Below are positions 6,386-13,949 of a stretch of DNA of 17,438 bases, one piece after another. Numbering within the stretch: the first letter of the stretch is position 1; every line of letters begins with the position of its first letter. The stretch comes from Treponema sp. (GTDB taxonomy: Bacteria > Spirochaetota > Spirochaetia > Treponematales > Treponemataceae), in contig JAFLSP010000021.1 in the NCBI GenBank assembly GCA_022510885.1, positions 1-17,438 on the forward strand, written 5' to 3'. The translations under genes were made by a program, and so were the position numbers. Below the pieces are notes generated by a model. The model ran no database searches. It had not been told where the DNA came from and saw only the letters and a list, made by a program, of their open reading frames with translations.

Positions 6386-7728
6386 TGATAGAAACGCATC
6401 CCTTCATCATACGCGGCGGAGAAAGCATCCGCATCAAAACGCGGAATATCGGAAGCTGGCGCGACGCGGTATACGGGGCGCGCTTCATCAAACGCCCCTT
6501 TTTCATCCAACTCTGGAACAAACGCCAGCAATCCCGCCTTTATTTTGTATGCAATCACCCGACACACCGCATCATCGATTTTTTTTGCGAACGCCGCTTG
6601 CCTGTCAGTCGCAAGGCTTTGCTGATACGCGGCGAGCAGCACGCCCGCAACCTCTCCAAAATACGGTCTGCTCAGCATGATGCACGTAATTCCTGCATCA
6701 ATCGCACTTATCACGGCAGTTTCGGGCGGATAGCCGTTGTCGGCAAGCGCGGCCATGAAAATATCATCGGAAAAAATCAGCCCGTCGCTGTATGTACGCG
6801 CGAGCGACTGCACCCAGTACGGCGAAAAACACGCGGGTACGTCCGTCGTATGCACCACGGTGCCGTCATCACCAACAACACGGGCAACGATATGACTCAT
6901 CAGCAGCGCGGACGCGGAGGGTGCGAACCGGGCAAAGGGCGCAAGATAGGTTTGCAGCGCAGATTCCTGCACGTCAATATACGGAAGCCCCGAATGCGGG
7001 TCAACGTTGGTGTTGCCGGGGAAATGTTTGAGCACGACCGCGATGCCATGCTCCTCATACGCAGAGACGACAGCCTGACCATATAAAAGAACCTGCTCCA
7101 AACTGCCAAAACTTCGTGTGTTCAAAAAATCAGCGTTTTCGGCTGTCTCCACTTCCACCACAGGCGCAAGGTTCATCTGAATGCCGAGCTGCCGCAGTTG
7201 CTTTGCCTGCGCCGCGTATAACTCATGCGCCCGCTCAGGAGAAAACCATTCGGTCACTTTTTTCTGCGACACAAGGTTGCTGGCAATGCTGCGCAGACGG
7301 TTCACCGTGCCGCCCTCATGGTCAATGGCAATGTACGGCGGAACGATACCGTTTTCTGCATAAAACGCCCTGACAGAAGCCGTATACGCAGCAACTTTCT
7401 CCGGCGCATCGGCAATATTATAGGAAAAAAGCAGACATCCGCCCGGCACAAGCGGCGCGCCCTCTTCAGGATTACCGTAAAGCACGCCCGTTTTCTCGGT
7501 AGGAGCAAACGCTTTGCCGCCCGCTATGTTCACCAAAAAAAGCTGCGCAATTTTCTGTTCAACGGGAAGCGCAGAAACGTAGTCCGCAATCGCTTCCGTG
7601 CGCGCACGGTCAGCGCGCGATGAGAAGTCATCCGCTTTTTTGCAGGAAATGACCCACAGCCCGCAAGCAACAACTGCACAAAAAAGGACCGACCGCAAGG
7701 AAGCGGTCGGCACAAGGCGGTTTTTCAT
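6382..7728 (-). CDS. nagZ: Glycoside hydrolase family 3 lipoprotein, NagZ-like beta-N-acetylhexosaminidase
   Basis: A 448-residue GH3 enzyme; relatives release terminal N-acetylglucosamine from peptidoglycan fragments. Motifs of the NagZ branch are present: PPYIAIDHEGGTVNRL (130-145), NTRSFG (203-208), KHFPGNTNVDPHSG (234-247) and the nucleophile site IFSDDIFM (318-325). The Asp-x-His dyad that supplies acid/base catalysis in NagZ is kept (Asp243, His245), but the loop between KHFPG and the dyad is about two residues shorter than in E. coli NagZ and lacks its Gly-His-Gly. The N-terminus has a basic region, a hydrophobic core and a lipobox (VIS-Cys29, followed by Lys-Lys), so the enzyme is probably a membrane-anchored lipoprotein facing the periplasm, unlike cytosolic NagZ of Gram-negative bacteria. 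The start at 7728 overlaps the tatQM stop (ATGA); the next gene overlaps its stop in the same way. Confidence 0.87.
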   Translation of the reverse strand: MKNRLVPTASLRSVLFCAVVACGLWVISCKKADDFSSRADRARTEAIADYVSALPVEQKIAQLFLVNIAGGKAFAPTEKTGVLYGNPEEGAPLVPGGCLLFSYNIADAPEKVAAYTASVRAFYAENGIVPPYIAIDHEGGTVNRLRSIASNLVSQKKVTEWFSPERAHELYAAQAKQLRQLGIQMNLAPVVEVETAENADFLNTRSFGSLEQVLLYGQAVVSAYEEHGIAVVLKHFPGNTNVDPHSGLPYIDVQESALQTYLAPFARFAPSASALLMSHIVARVVGDDGTVVHTTDVPACFSPYWVQSLARTYSDGLIFSDDIFMAALADNGYPPETAVISAIDAGITCIMLSRPYFGEVAGVLLAAYQQSLATDRQAAFAKKIDDAVCRVIAYKIKAGLLAFVPELDEKGAFDEARPVYRVAPASDIPRFDADAFSAAYDEGMRFYQ

Positions 7729-9557
7729 GCGAACAACGCCGACGTAAACCACGGCACGTAGGTAATCAGCAGGAGCACCACAAACTGCACAAGCAGGAAC
7801 GGAACAATGCCTTTAATCACCTTTGGCAACGGCTTTCCGAACGCATAGGACGAAATGAACAAATCCATACCGACCGGCGGAGTCAAGAAACCAATGGAAA
7901 GGTTCATCAGGAAGATGACGCCCGCGTGAAGCGGTGAAATGCCAAAGTACTCGGCAATCGGGAGCAGCAACGGCGACACAATCAGAATCGCGCTGAACAT
8001 ATCCATCAAACAGCCGACGATAAGCAGCACGATGTTCATCAAGATGAGGAACACGTACTTGTTGGTCACCATGCTCGTAATCGCGTCGGTGACGATAGCC
8101 GGCACATTCGCGTCCAAAATAAAATAGGAAATGCCCGAAGCCGCGCCCAAAATAAACAGCACGCCGCCCGAAATCGGGATTGATTCAGCGACCTTCTCCA
8201 ACGATTTTCCAAACGAAAAGTCACGGCGGATAACCGTGGAAAGCAGGTAGGCGTAGAACACCGCAAACGCAGATGTCTCGAACAGGTCGAACACGCCCAT
8301 AAAATAGAAAATACAGATGAACAGCGGCATCAGCAACTCAGGAATGCAGTTGACAATTGCCCGCCCGATTGCCGGTAGCGAAAACGGCGCGCGCTCGTCC
8401 TGCTTGTCAAAGACGAAGCCCATCACAATCATCGCAATCATCATAATGATGCCCGGAATGATTGCCGCGCGGAACAAGTCGAACACGTCCACCGAAAAAT
8501 AATTCGTCGTGCCGTACATGATGATTGCCGCGCTCGGCGGGAACAGCAAGCCAATCGCCCCGCTTGACGTAACGAGCGATTCCGCGCGCGATTCCGAATA
8601 GCCCGAGCCTTTGAGCACGACGGACAGCAACGAACCGAGCGCGAGAATCGTCACCCCGCTCACGCCGGAGAACGTGCTGAAGAACGTCATCACGAGCACT
8701 GCCGCAATGACCGTCCCGCCGCGAAACCATCCGAACAGTGCCTTGAACAGCCCAACGTACCGCTGCCCCGCACTGGAAGTCGCAAGGATATAGCCCGCAA
8801 TCGTGAACAGCGGAATCGCCGCAATATTGCGGTCGGTGAACATCTTGTACGTCTCAAGCGGAATCTGGTCCGTGTACCCGCCGTTCATCGAAAGCAGCAC
8901 GAACGCAATGCCCGCGAGCACCACAAACAGCGGCACACCCAAAAACGCAAGCACCACAAACAACACGATGAACAGCCACAGGCACTTCGCCGCGACAACA
9001 TTCCATCCGTTGAAAATCGCAAACAGAGCCGGCAGGTTCTCCGCGCCGAACAGATAGTACAGGATACCCGTAATCGCGCCCATGGAAAGCACGATGCCCA
9101 CCACTGCGCCGACAAGCGTAGCAATAAGCAATTTCTTCTTCACCGCAACCATGCACAGCATCGCCACATAGCACAGCGGTAAAAACGTAAAGATGATTTT
9201 TACCGGAATGCCCCACACCCGCGTGGCGAACTGGCTGGGATTGATGAGCTGACAGATGGCATTGATAAACAGCATCGTCAGCACGAAAACCGTCGCACCG
9301 TGAGAAAGCGCGTCGGTTATGGCGCGCGCCTTCGGCGGCAATGCCCCGGAAAACGAAGCGAGGCTCAGATGCCGCTTTTCGCGCCACGTGATAATGCCCG
9401 CCATACACGCGAACAGAAACACCAACTGCGCGATGCCGTACTCCGAACCGGGAACTTGCACGGACGTTATTTTCTGCACCACATAGAACGCCAGGGGCAG
9501 GAACGTGAGCAAGCCGACAAACACGACCTCAAGCGTGTCCTCAATTTTCCGAATCAT
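7725..9557 (-). CDS. tatQM: TRAP transporter fused small/large permease (DctQM, TatQM-like)
   Basis: A 610-residue inner-membrane protein fusing the small (DctQ) and large (DctM) TRAP permease subunits, which take a ligand from the periplasmic binding protein and import it using an ion gradient. Residues 1 to about 165 are the DctQ part: a membrane helix at 12-28, WREKRHLSL (58-66) typical of DctQ, and further helices at 86-104 and 120-138. After a linking membrane region, the DctM part shows IPLETYKMF (232-240), AIPLFTIAGYIL (247-258), FSTFSGVSGVTILALGS (293-309), GLLFPPSAAIIMYG (336-349) and, near the C-terminus, FLTPPVGMDLFISSYAFGKP. A fused QM subunit is the form reported for the T. pallidum Tat system. 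It starts 3 nt after tatP and overlaps the next gene by 4 nt. Confidence 0.93.
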   Translation of the reverse strand: MIRKIEDTLEVVFVGLLTFLPLAFYVVQKITSVQVPGSEYGIAQLVFLFACMAGIITWREKRHLSLASFSGALPPKARAITDALSHGATVFVLTMLFINAICQLINPSQFATRVWGIPVKIIFTFLPLCYVAMLCMVAVKKKLLIATLVGAVVGIVLSMGAITGILYYLFGAENLPALFAIFNGWNVVAAKCLWLFIVLFVVLAFLGVPLFVVLAGIAFVLLSMNGGYTDQIPLETYKMFTDRNIAAIPLFTIAGYILATSSAGQRYVGLFKALFGWFRGGTVIAAVLVMTFFSTFSGVSGVTILALGSLLSVVLKGSGYSESRAESLVTSSGAIGLLFPPSAAIIMYGTTNYFSVDVFDLFRAAIIPGIIMMIAMIVMGFVFDKQDERAPFSLPAIGRAIVNCIPELLMPLFICIFYFMGVFDLFETSAFAVFYAYLLSTVIRRDFSFGKSLEKVAESIPISGGVLFILGAASGISYFILDANVPAIVTDAITSMVTNKYVFLILMNIVLLIVGCLMDMFSAILIVSPLLLPIAEYFGISPLHAGVIFLMNLSIGFLTPPVGMDLFISSYAFGKPLPKVIKGIVPFLLVQFVVLLLITYVPWFTSALFA

Positions 9558-9560
9558 GCG

Positions 9561-10583
9561 TTACTCACCCCGGTGCTTTTTCAGCAGCGCGACGACTTCA
9601 TCGTAAAACTTCTGGTCCATGACCCCCGTCTTTGCAAGCGCGAACGAATCGTGGCGCATGGATTCTTCCAGCACATTGCGCTCTTCTTCGGTCACATCAA
9701 CGACGGTCGCACCCGCCTTGCGCAACAGGTCAAGGTATTCCTTGTCGGAATTCACGGTCGCCACGCGGAAATTCTTCTGCGCCACCTCAAAGGCCGCGAC
9801 CAGTTTCGCCCTGTCGGCAGCGGAAATCGCGTTCCATGACTTCTCCGAGACGATGAATGCGACCATGACGCACGTAAACGGCACGTTCAGAATATAAGGC
9901 ACGGCCTTGTAATACTGCGCCGCATAGCCGTACATCGGAATTGTGTAGAATCCCTCCACGCCGCCCGGCGTCTTCATGCTGGAAAGCATTTTGCTCGTCG
10001 GAACGTCCATCGTGGTGTAGCCCGCGAGTTTGTACGCATCGGTCAGCGCGGAAATTCCCATACCGCTCACGCACAGGCGCAGTTTTTTCAGTTCCTCGGG
10101 CGTGCGCACGGGCGATTTCGTAAAGTAATACGCCCAGCCAATCGGGAAGTAGCCCAAAAGCACCTGCCCTTTCTTCTCGAATTCCTTTGCGACCTGCGGC
10201 TTGAACGCCTCGTACACCAAGTCAACTTCCTCTTGGTCACGGAACAGGAACGGCACGGACAGCGTGAGGATGTGCGCGTCCGGCACGAGCGATGCCATAC
10301 CAAGATTGGTGAAAATGCCGCCGTCAATCGGGGCTTTCTGACCGGGGCGCACGGAATTGAGTTTCTGGATAACGCCGTCCTCGCCGCCCATCGCGTTGGT
10401 GCTCATGAACTGCATGGTCACGCGGCCGTCCGTCTCCTTCGACCAGGTCTGCGCAAGCCGCTTCGCCTCGATTTCCCACGCGGAGCGGGCGGGCGCGATG
10501 GACGCAATCTTCAGGGTCACGGACTGCGCGAACGAAAGCGCGGCCATGCCCGCCATCACTGCTGATACAACAATTCTCTTCAT
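9561..10583 (-). CDS. tatP: TRAP transporter periplasmic substrate-binding protein (DctP family, TatP-like)
   Basis: A 340-residue exported binding protein of the DctP family. The signal peptide (1-19) ends SFA|Q. The mature part begins VTLKIASIAPARSAWEIEA and continues with GRVTMQFMSTNAMGGEDGVIQKL, TLSVPFLFRDQEEVD (107-121), GYFPIGWAYYFTKSPVRTPEELKKLRLCVSG (144-174), VEGFYTIPMYGYAAQYYK and EKSWNAISAADRAKL. In most DctP proteins the loop after PEDLKG holds an Arg (KIRVP) that binds the ligand carboxylate; here the aligned residue is Cys171. The start at 10583 is chosen because AAGGAG lies 6 nt before it; the ATG at 10589 would touch that site. It lies 11 nt after tatT and 3 nt before tatQM. 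In T. pallidum the matching protein forms a complex with TatT. Confidence 0.93.
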   Translation of the reverse strand: MKRIVVSAVMAGMAALSFAQSVTLKIASIAPARSAWEIEAKRLAQTWSKETDGRVTMQFMSTNAMGGEDGVIQKLNSVRPGQKAPIDGGIFTNLGMASLVPDAHILTLSVPFLFRDQEEVDLVYEAFKPQVAKEFEKKGQVLLGYFPIGWAYYFTKSPVRTPEELKKLRLCVSGMGISALTDAYKLAGYTTMDVPTSKMLSSMKTPGGVEGFYTIPMYGYAAQYYKAVPYILNVPFTCVMVAFIVSEKSWNAISAADRAKLVAAFEVAQKNFRVATVNSDKEYLDLLRKAGATVVDVTEEERNVLEESMRHDSFALAKTGVMDQKFYDEVVALLKKHRGE

Positions 10584-10594
10584 ATTCATCTCCT

Positions 10595-11563
10595 TTACCA
10601 TTGCACGAAATAATCAGATTTATGCGCCTTGAGATAGCGCGCCTTGTTCTGCGCAATCGTCGTCATCAGGCGCGTTGCGGGAACGTCGTCGGGATTGATG
10701 GCGAGCGCCTTGTCCAGCGCCTCATCAAATCCCTCCTCATCTCCGTTCGGAATGCAGACTGCGGTAGCATACGTCACATACGGACCGGGCGTTTTGCCGC
10801 CGGAAACGCGCAGTTCTTCCTCGTAGCACTGCATACCGCGCTCGGGGTCACCGCCGAAGTCGCCCGGGGCGGCCATATAGAAATTGAACAGCACGTCCCA
10901 AATCGCGCCGCCATTGTAGTCGGGATTGATTTCCGCCGCGCGGTTCAGCAGGGCAATCGGCGCGCCGAGGTTCGCAATCAAATCGGGGTTCAGAATGTCA
11001 AGGCTGAACGCGGCAAGCCAGCCCGCGCCGCACCAGTAGGCGGCATCAACGTCGTTATTGTCCATTTCTGCGACAGCGGCGGCAATTCGTTTCTCGTCGC
11101 CGCTGAACATCGCGTCCGCAAAACCCTTGTGCCGACCGTCAAGAAAGCGCAGCTCCAGGTCGCGCCCGCGCAGATAGTGCAATTTCGCGCGCTCAAATTC
11201 AGCATTCTGCTTGTCGAATTCGTTCACGCCCAGCGATTCCGCCGGTGTCTGCACAAATGCGTTGGCATACATCACGTTGAGCGAGCCAGTCATATACGCA
11301 AGCCCCAAATGGTCGGGGTTCTGCGCTTGCAGGATTTCGTACATCTTAAGCGCGGTAGGGAAAAAATCACCCACCAAAATCACGTCCGTCTCACCCGTCA
11401 GCGCGAGCATCGGGTCATTTTTTGACGCCGATTTCTTCGCCTGCACGCCGTTCTTTTTGTAGCCAGAGAGCGAGCTGCCGACCATATCCGACACACACGC
11501 CGAACACAGGCACAGCACCGCGCAGACAGCGACCGAAAGAAACAGGCTCCGTCCTTTTTTCAT
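10595..11563 (-). CDS. tatT: TatT-like TPR lipoprotein of a TRAP transporter (TPAT T component)
   Basis: A 322-residue lipoprotein matching TatT, the helical tetratricopeptide partner that binds the TRAP binding protein in TPAT systems. The signal peptide runs to CSA-Cys23, the likely lipidated Cys. The mature part is almost all helical with TPR-like units: the NPDHLGLAYMTGSLNVMYANAF region, DAAYWCGAGWLAAF, LLNRAAEINPDYNGGAIWDVLFNFY, GGDPERGMQCYEEELR, and a last unit FDEALDKALAINPDDVPATRLMT. It is followed by tatP and tatQM, the order known from T. pallidum. The start is uncertain: ATGs at 11575, 11566 and 11563 are in frame; 11563 is preferred because GGAG (11570-11573) is 6 nt before it. 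It is the first gene of the operon. Its promoter is not clear; the palindromic -10 at 11614-11623 is one candidate. Confidence 0.88.
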   Translation of the reverse strand: MKKGRSLFLSVAVCAVLCLCSACVSDMVGSSLSGYKKNGVQAKKSASKNDPMLALTGETDVILVGDFFPTALKMYEILQAQNPDHLGLAYMTGSLNVMYANAFVQTPAESLGVNEFDKQNAEFERAKLHYLRGRDLELRFLDGRHKGFADAMFSGDEKRIAAAVAEMDNNDVDAAYWCGAGWLAAFSLDILNPDLIANLGAPIALLNRAAEINPDYNGGAIWDVLFNFYMAAPGDFGGDPERGMQCYEEELRVSGGKTPGPYVTYATAVCIPNGDEEGFDEALDKALAINPDDVPATRLMTTIAQNKARYLKAHKSDYFVQW

Positions 11564-11593
11564 CATGGTCTCCATTGTATAGTTTTTCGTCTG

Positions 11594-11622
11594 TTTACAC
11601 AACCCGTCAGCCACAGTATACT
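11594..11622 (+). promoter_or_regulatory. Promoter of the SDR gene, predicted leaderless
   Basis: TTTACA (11594-11599) and TATACT (11617-11622) are exactly 17 nt apart. Six nucleotides follow before the ATG, so the normal initiation distance places +1 on the A of the start codon (11629). No Shine-Dalgarno is visible before that ATG. Confidence 0.65.
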
Positions 11623-11623
11623 G
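11614..11623. promoter_or_regulatory. Palindromic -10 element between tatT and the SDR gene
   Basis: CAGTATACTG is a perfect 10-bp palindrome, so TATACT reads as a -10 on both strands. Rightward it has a good -35; leftward (toward tatT) the expected -35 position reads GGTCAG, which is poor. Leftward initiation would begin near 11608 and give tatT a leader of about 45 nt. Confidence 0.45.
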
Positions 11624-11628
11624 GCGTC

Positions 11629-12426
11629 ATGAAAAAACTGACCATCATCACGGGCGCAAGCTCGGGACTGGGAGCAGAATTCGCCCGCCAGCTCGCCGCA
11701 GACGCAAGGGACGAGCGGCAGGAACTCTGGCTGATTGCCCGGAACGAGGAAAAACTGGCTACCGTTGCCGCAGGGCTAGCACAAACGAACGCGACCGTGC
11801 GCACCTTTGCCATGGACATCAGCGGGCGGGACGGCGTACAGCGCGTGAAAAAACTTTTAGAAAGCGAGCGAGCCACCGGTGATTTCGTCATCGATATGCT
11901 CGTGAACAACGCGGGTTTCGGCACCTACGGCCCCTTCGCCGAGACCGACACCGAGCGCGAGATGCAGATGATTGACTTGAACTGCACGACGCTCACGGGC
12001 ATCTGCGGCATCGCCCTGCCCTACCTCCCGCGCGGCAGCACGGTCATCAACGTGGCGAGCCTCGCGGCGTTTCTGCCGCTCGGCAATTTCGCCGTCTATG
12101 CCGCCACAAAAGCCTTCGTGCTGTCGTTCAGCGTCGCGCTTGCGGCGGAGCTCAAAGACGCGGGCATCGCCGTCTGCGCGCTCTGCCCCGGCAGCGTGAG
12201 CACCAACTTTGCGAACGTGGCAAGCAACGGAACGCGCAGGGAAGTGCGGCACGGGAAAGACCCCGCAAAAGTAGTCCGCCACTGCCTCGCCAAAAGCCGC
12301 CGCAGGAAAAGAATCATCCTGTGGGCAGTCAAATGGAAATGCACCGCGTTCCTGAGCCGCTTTGTCGGACGCTACGCGGGCGCACGGCTCACCTACCTGT
12401 TCCGCAAACTGCCGCATACACGTTGA
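11629..12426 (+). CDS. Short-chain dehydrogenase/reductase
   Basis: A 265-residue classical SDR, an NAD(P)-dependent oxidoreductase. The cofactor motif TGASSGLG (8-15) opens the Rossmann fold; NNAGFG is at 93-98; the catalytic residues are Ser144 (NVASLAA) and Tyr157/Lys161 (YAATK); PGSVST (187-192) follows the active site. Arg38 after the second strand (LIARNEEKL) suggests NADP(H) rather than NAD(H). The C-terminal part (about 222-265) is strongly basic (KSRRRKRIILWAVKWK) and amphipathic, so it could touch the membrane. The substrate cannot be told; the layout resembles acyl or sterol-like SDRs of the DltE/YqjQ type. The start at 11629 matches the first residue of the fold and a promoter ending 6 nt before it. 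pncB follows 43 nt later with its own promoter overlapping this gene's stop. Confidence 0.88.
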   Translation: MKKLTIITGASSGLGAEFARQLAADARDERQELWLIARNEEKLATVAAGLAQTNATVRTFAMDISGRDGVQRVKKLLESERATGDFVIDMLVNNAGFGTYGPFAETDTEREMQMIDLNCTTLTGICGIALPYLPRGSTVINVASLAAFLPLGNFAVYAATKAFVLSFSVALAAELKDAGIAVCALCPGSVSTNFANVASNGTRREVRHGKDPAKVVRHCLAKSRRRKRIILWAVKWKCTAFLSRFVGRYAGARLTYLFRKLPHTR

Positions 12427-12451
12427 CGACACGGCACGGGCAAACTATAAT
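12423..12451 (+). promoter_or_regulatory. Near-consensus promoter of pncB, overlapping the SDR stop codon
   Basis: TTGACG (12423-12428) and TATAAT (12446-12451) are 17 nt apart, matching 11 of 12 consensus bases. The -35 contains the TGA stop of the SDR gene (12424-12426). Predicted initiation near 12458 leaves a leader of only about 12 nt, starting right at the AAGGCGG ribosome-binding site (12458-12464). Confidence 0.75.
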
Positions 12452-12469
12452 AGAAAAAAGGCGGATTTT

Positions 12470-13933
12470 ATGGCAGAGAAAATCGAAAACAGCATCATCA
12501 ACAGTGCCCTTTTCACGGACTTCTACGAACTGACCATGGCACAAGGCTACTGGAAGAACGGCATGAACCAGCAGGTCGTGTTCGACATGTTCTTCCGCAG
12601 GCAGCCGTTCCGGGGCGGCTTCTCCGTGTTCGCGGGGCTTGAGACGCTCCTTGAGGCGCTCACGGACTTCACGTTCAGCGAGGACGACATCGCCTACCTC
12701 AAGGCGCAGGATATGTTCGAGCAGGGCTTCCTCGACTACCTCAAGGACTTCCGCTTCCGCGGCGACATGTACGCCTTTGCGGAAGGCTCGGTGATTTTCC
12801 CGCAGGAGCCGATTATCCGCATCCACGCGAACCTGATTGAAGCGCAGATTGTGGAAGGCCTCGTGCTCAACCACATCAATTTCCAGAGCCTGATTGCGAC
12901 CAAGACGGCGCGCGTGTGGCTGGCGAGCAAAAAAGGCTCGATTATGGAATTCGGGCTGCGGCGCGCACAGGGAAACGACGGCGCGATGAGCGCGACGCGC
13001 GCGGCGTTCATCGGCGGCGCGTCAGGCACGTCGAACACGCTCGCGGGCAAGTGCTTCGGCATCCCGGTCATGGGAACGATGGCGCACTCCTGGATTATGG
13101 CGTATCCCAGCGAACTGGACGCGTTCCGCGCCTACGCCAGCCTCTACCCGACCAAGACCGTATTCCTGATTGACACCTACGACACGCTCAAAAGCGGCAT
13201 CAAGAACGCGATTATCGCGGGCGGCGAGCTGGTCAAAAAAGGGCTGAACTTCGGCGTGCGGCTCGACAGCGGCGACATCTCCTACCTCACGGCGGAAGTG
13301 CGCCGCGAGCTGGACAAGGCGGGCTTCCCGCAGGCGACGATAACCGTCTCCAACGAGCTGACCGAGGAAATCATCGAGACGCTCGTGCAGCAGCACACGC
13401 CCATCAACAGCTGGGGGGTCGGCACGCACATGGTCACGGGCGGGAACGAAGCGTCGTTTACGGGCGTGTACAAACTCGCCGCCCGCCACGACAAGACGAG
13501 CGGCACGATGAAGCCGGCGATGAAATTCAGCGACAATCCCGAAAAAAGCACGAACCCCGGCATCAAGAACGTCTACCGCCTTTTCGACGAAACCGGCATG
13601 GCAAAGGCAGACATCCTCGCGCTTGCCGACGAGACGCTTGCCCCCGGTGACGAACGCCGCTATTTCCACCCCAGCGTGGACTACCGGCAGTTCTCCTTTG
13701 CGGCGGCAAGCGTCCAGCCCATGCTGCGGCCAGTCGTCAAAGACGGCGAGCGCGCGGACACAAAACTGCCCGCCGCCGAGCAGCTCCGCCTCGCGCGCGA
13801 GACAATGGTCAAGCAGCTGGAAACCCTGGACGACTCCTACAAGCGCATCCTCAACCCGCACATCTACAAAGTCTCGCTGACCGAAGCGGCAAAAGACCTC
13901 AAAATGGAATTCATCAGCGCACGAATCAAGTAG
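12470..13933 (+). CDS. pncB: Nicotinate phosphoribosyltransferase
   Basis: A 487-residue enzyme of the Preiss-Handler route: nicotinate plus PRPP plus ATP gives nicotinate mononucleotide, for NAD salvage. Signature regions are FTDFYELTMAQGYW (15-28), FFRRQPFRGGFSVFAGLE (41-58), EFGLRRAQG (160-168), GASGTSNTLAGKCFGIPVMGTMAHSWI (183-209, including His206, the likely phosphorylated His), DTYDTLKSGIKNAI (235-248), GVRLDSGDISYL (262-273) and WGVGTHMVT (315-323). Length fits the long bacterial form. The ATG at 12470 is chosen over an in-frame start at 12362, which lies inside the SDR gene; the strong promoter and AAGGCGG support 12470. Codon use is strongly G/C-ending. It ends 8 nt from the convergent oligopeptide-binding gene. 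Confidence 0.95.
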   Translation: MAEKIENSIINSALFTDFYELTMAQGYWKNGMNQQVVFDMFFRRQPFRGGFSVFAGLETLLEALTDFTFSEDDIAYLKAQDMFEQGFLDYLKDFRFRGDMYAFAEGSVIFPQEPIIRIHANLIEAQIVEGLVLNHINFQSLIATKTARVWLASKKGSIMEFGLRRAQGNDGAMSATRAAFIGGASGTSNTLAGKCFGIPVMGTMAHSWIMAYPSELDAFRAYASLYPTKTVFLIDTYDTLKSGIKNAIIAGGELVKKGLNFGVRLDSGDISYLTAEVRRELDKAGFPQATITVSNELTEEIIETLVQQHTPINSWGVGTHMVTGGNEASFTGVYKLAARHDKTSGTMKPAMKFSDNPEKSTNPGIKNVYRLFDETGMAKADILALADETLAPGDERRYFHPSVDYRQFSFAAASVQPMLRPVVKDGERADTKLPAAEQLRLARETMVKQLETLDDSYKRILNPHIYKVSLTEAAKDLKMEFISARIK

Positions 13934-13949
13934 GCGGACTGCTACCGCC
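13933..13949. other. Small hairpin joining two convergent stop codons
   Basis: GGCGG (13933-13937) and CCGCC (13945-13949) form a 5-bp stem with a 7-nt loop spanning the 8-nt gap between the pncB stop (13931-13933) and the substrate-binding gene's stop (13942-13944). There is no T-run on either strand, so this is not a convincing terminator. Transcripts of the two genes probably overlap at their 3' ends. Confidence 0.25.

Noticed and set aside
13022..13861. A 279-codon minus-strand frame inside pncB
   Set aside because: It is antisense to a clear nicotinate phosphoribosyltransferase, with a composition typical of shadow frames.
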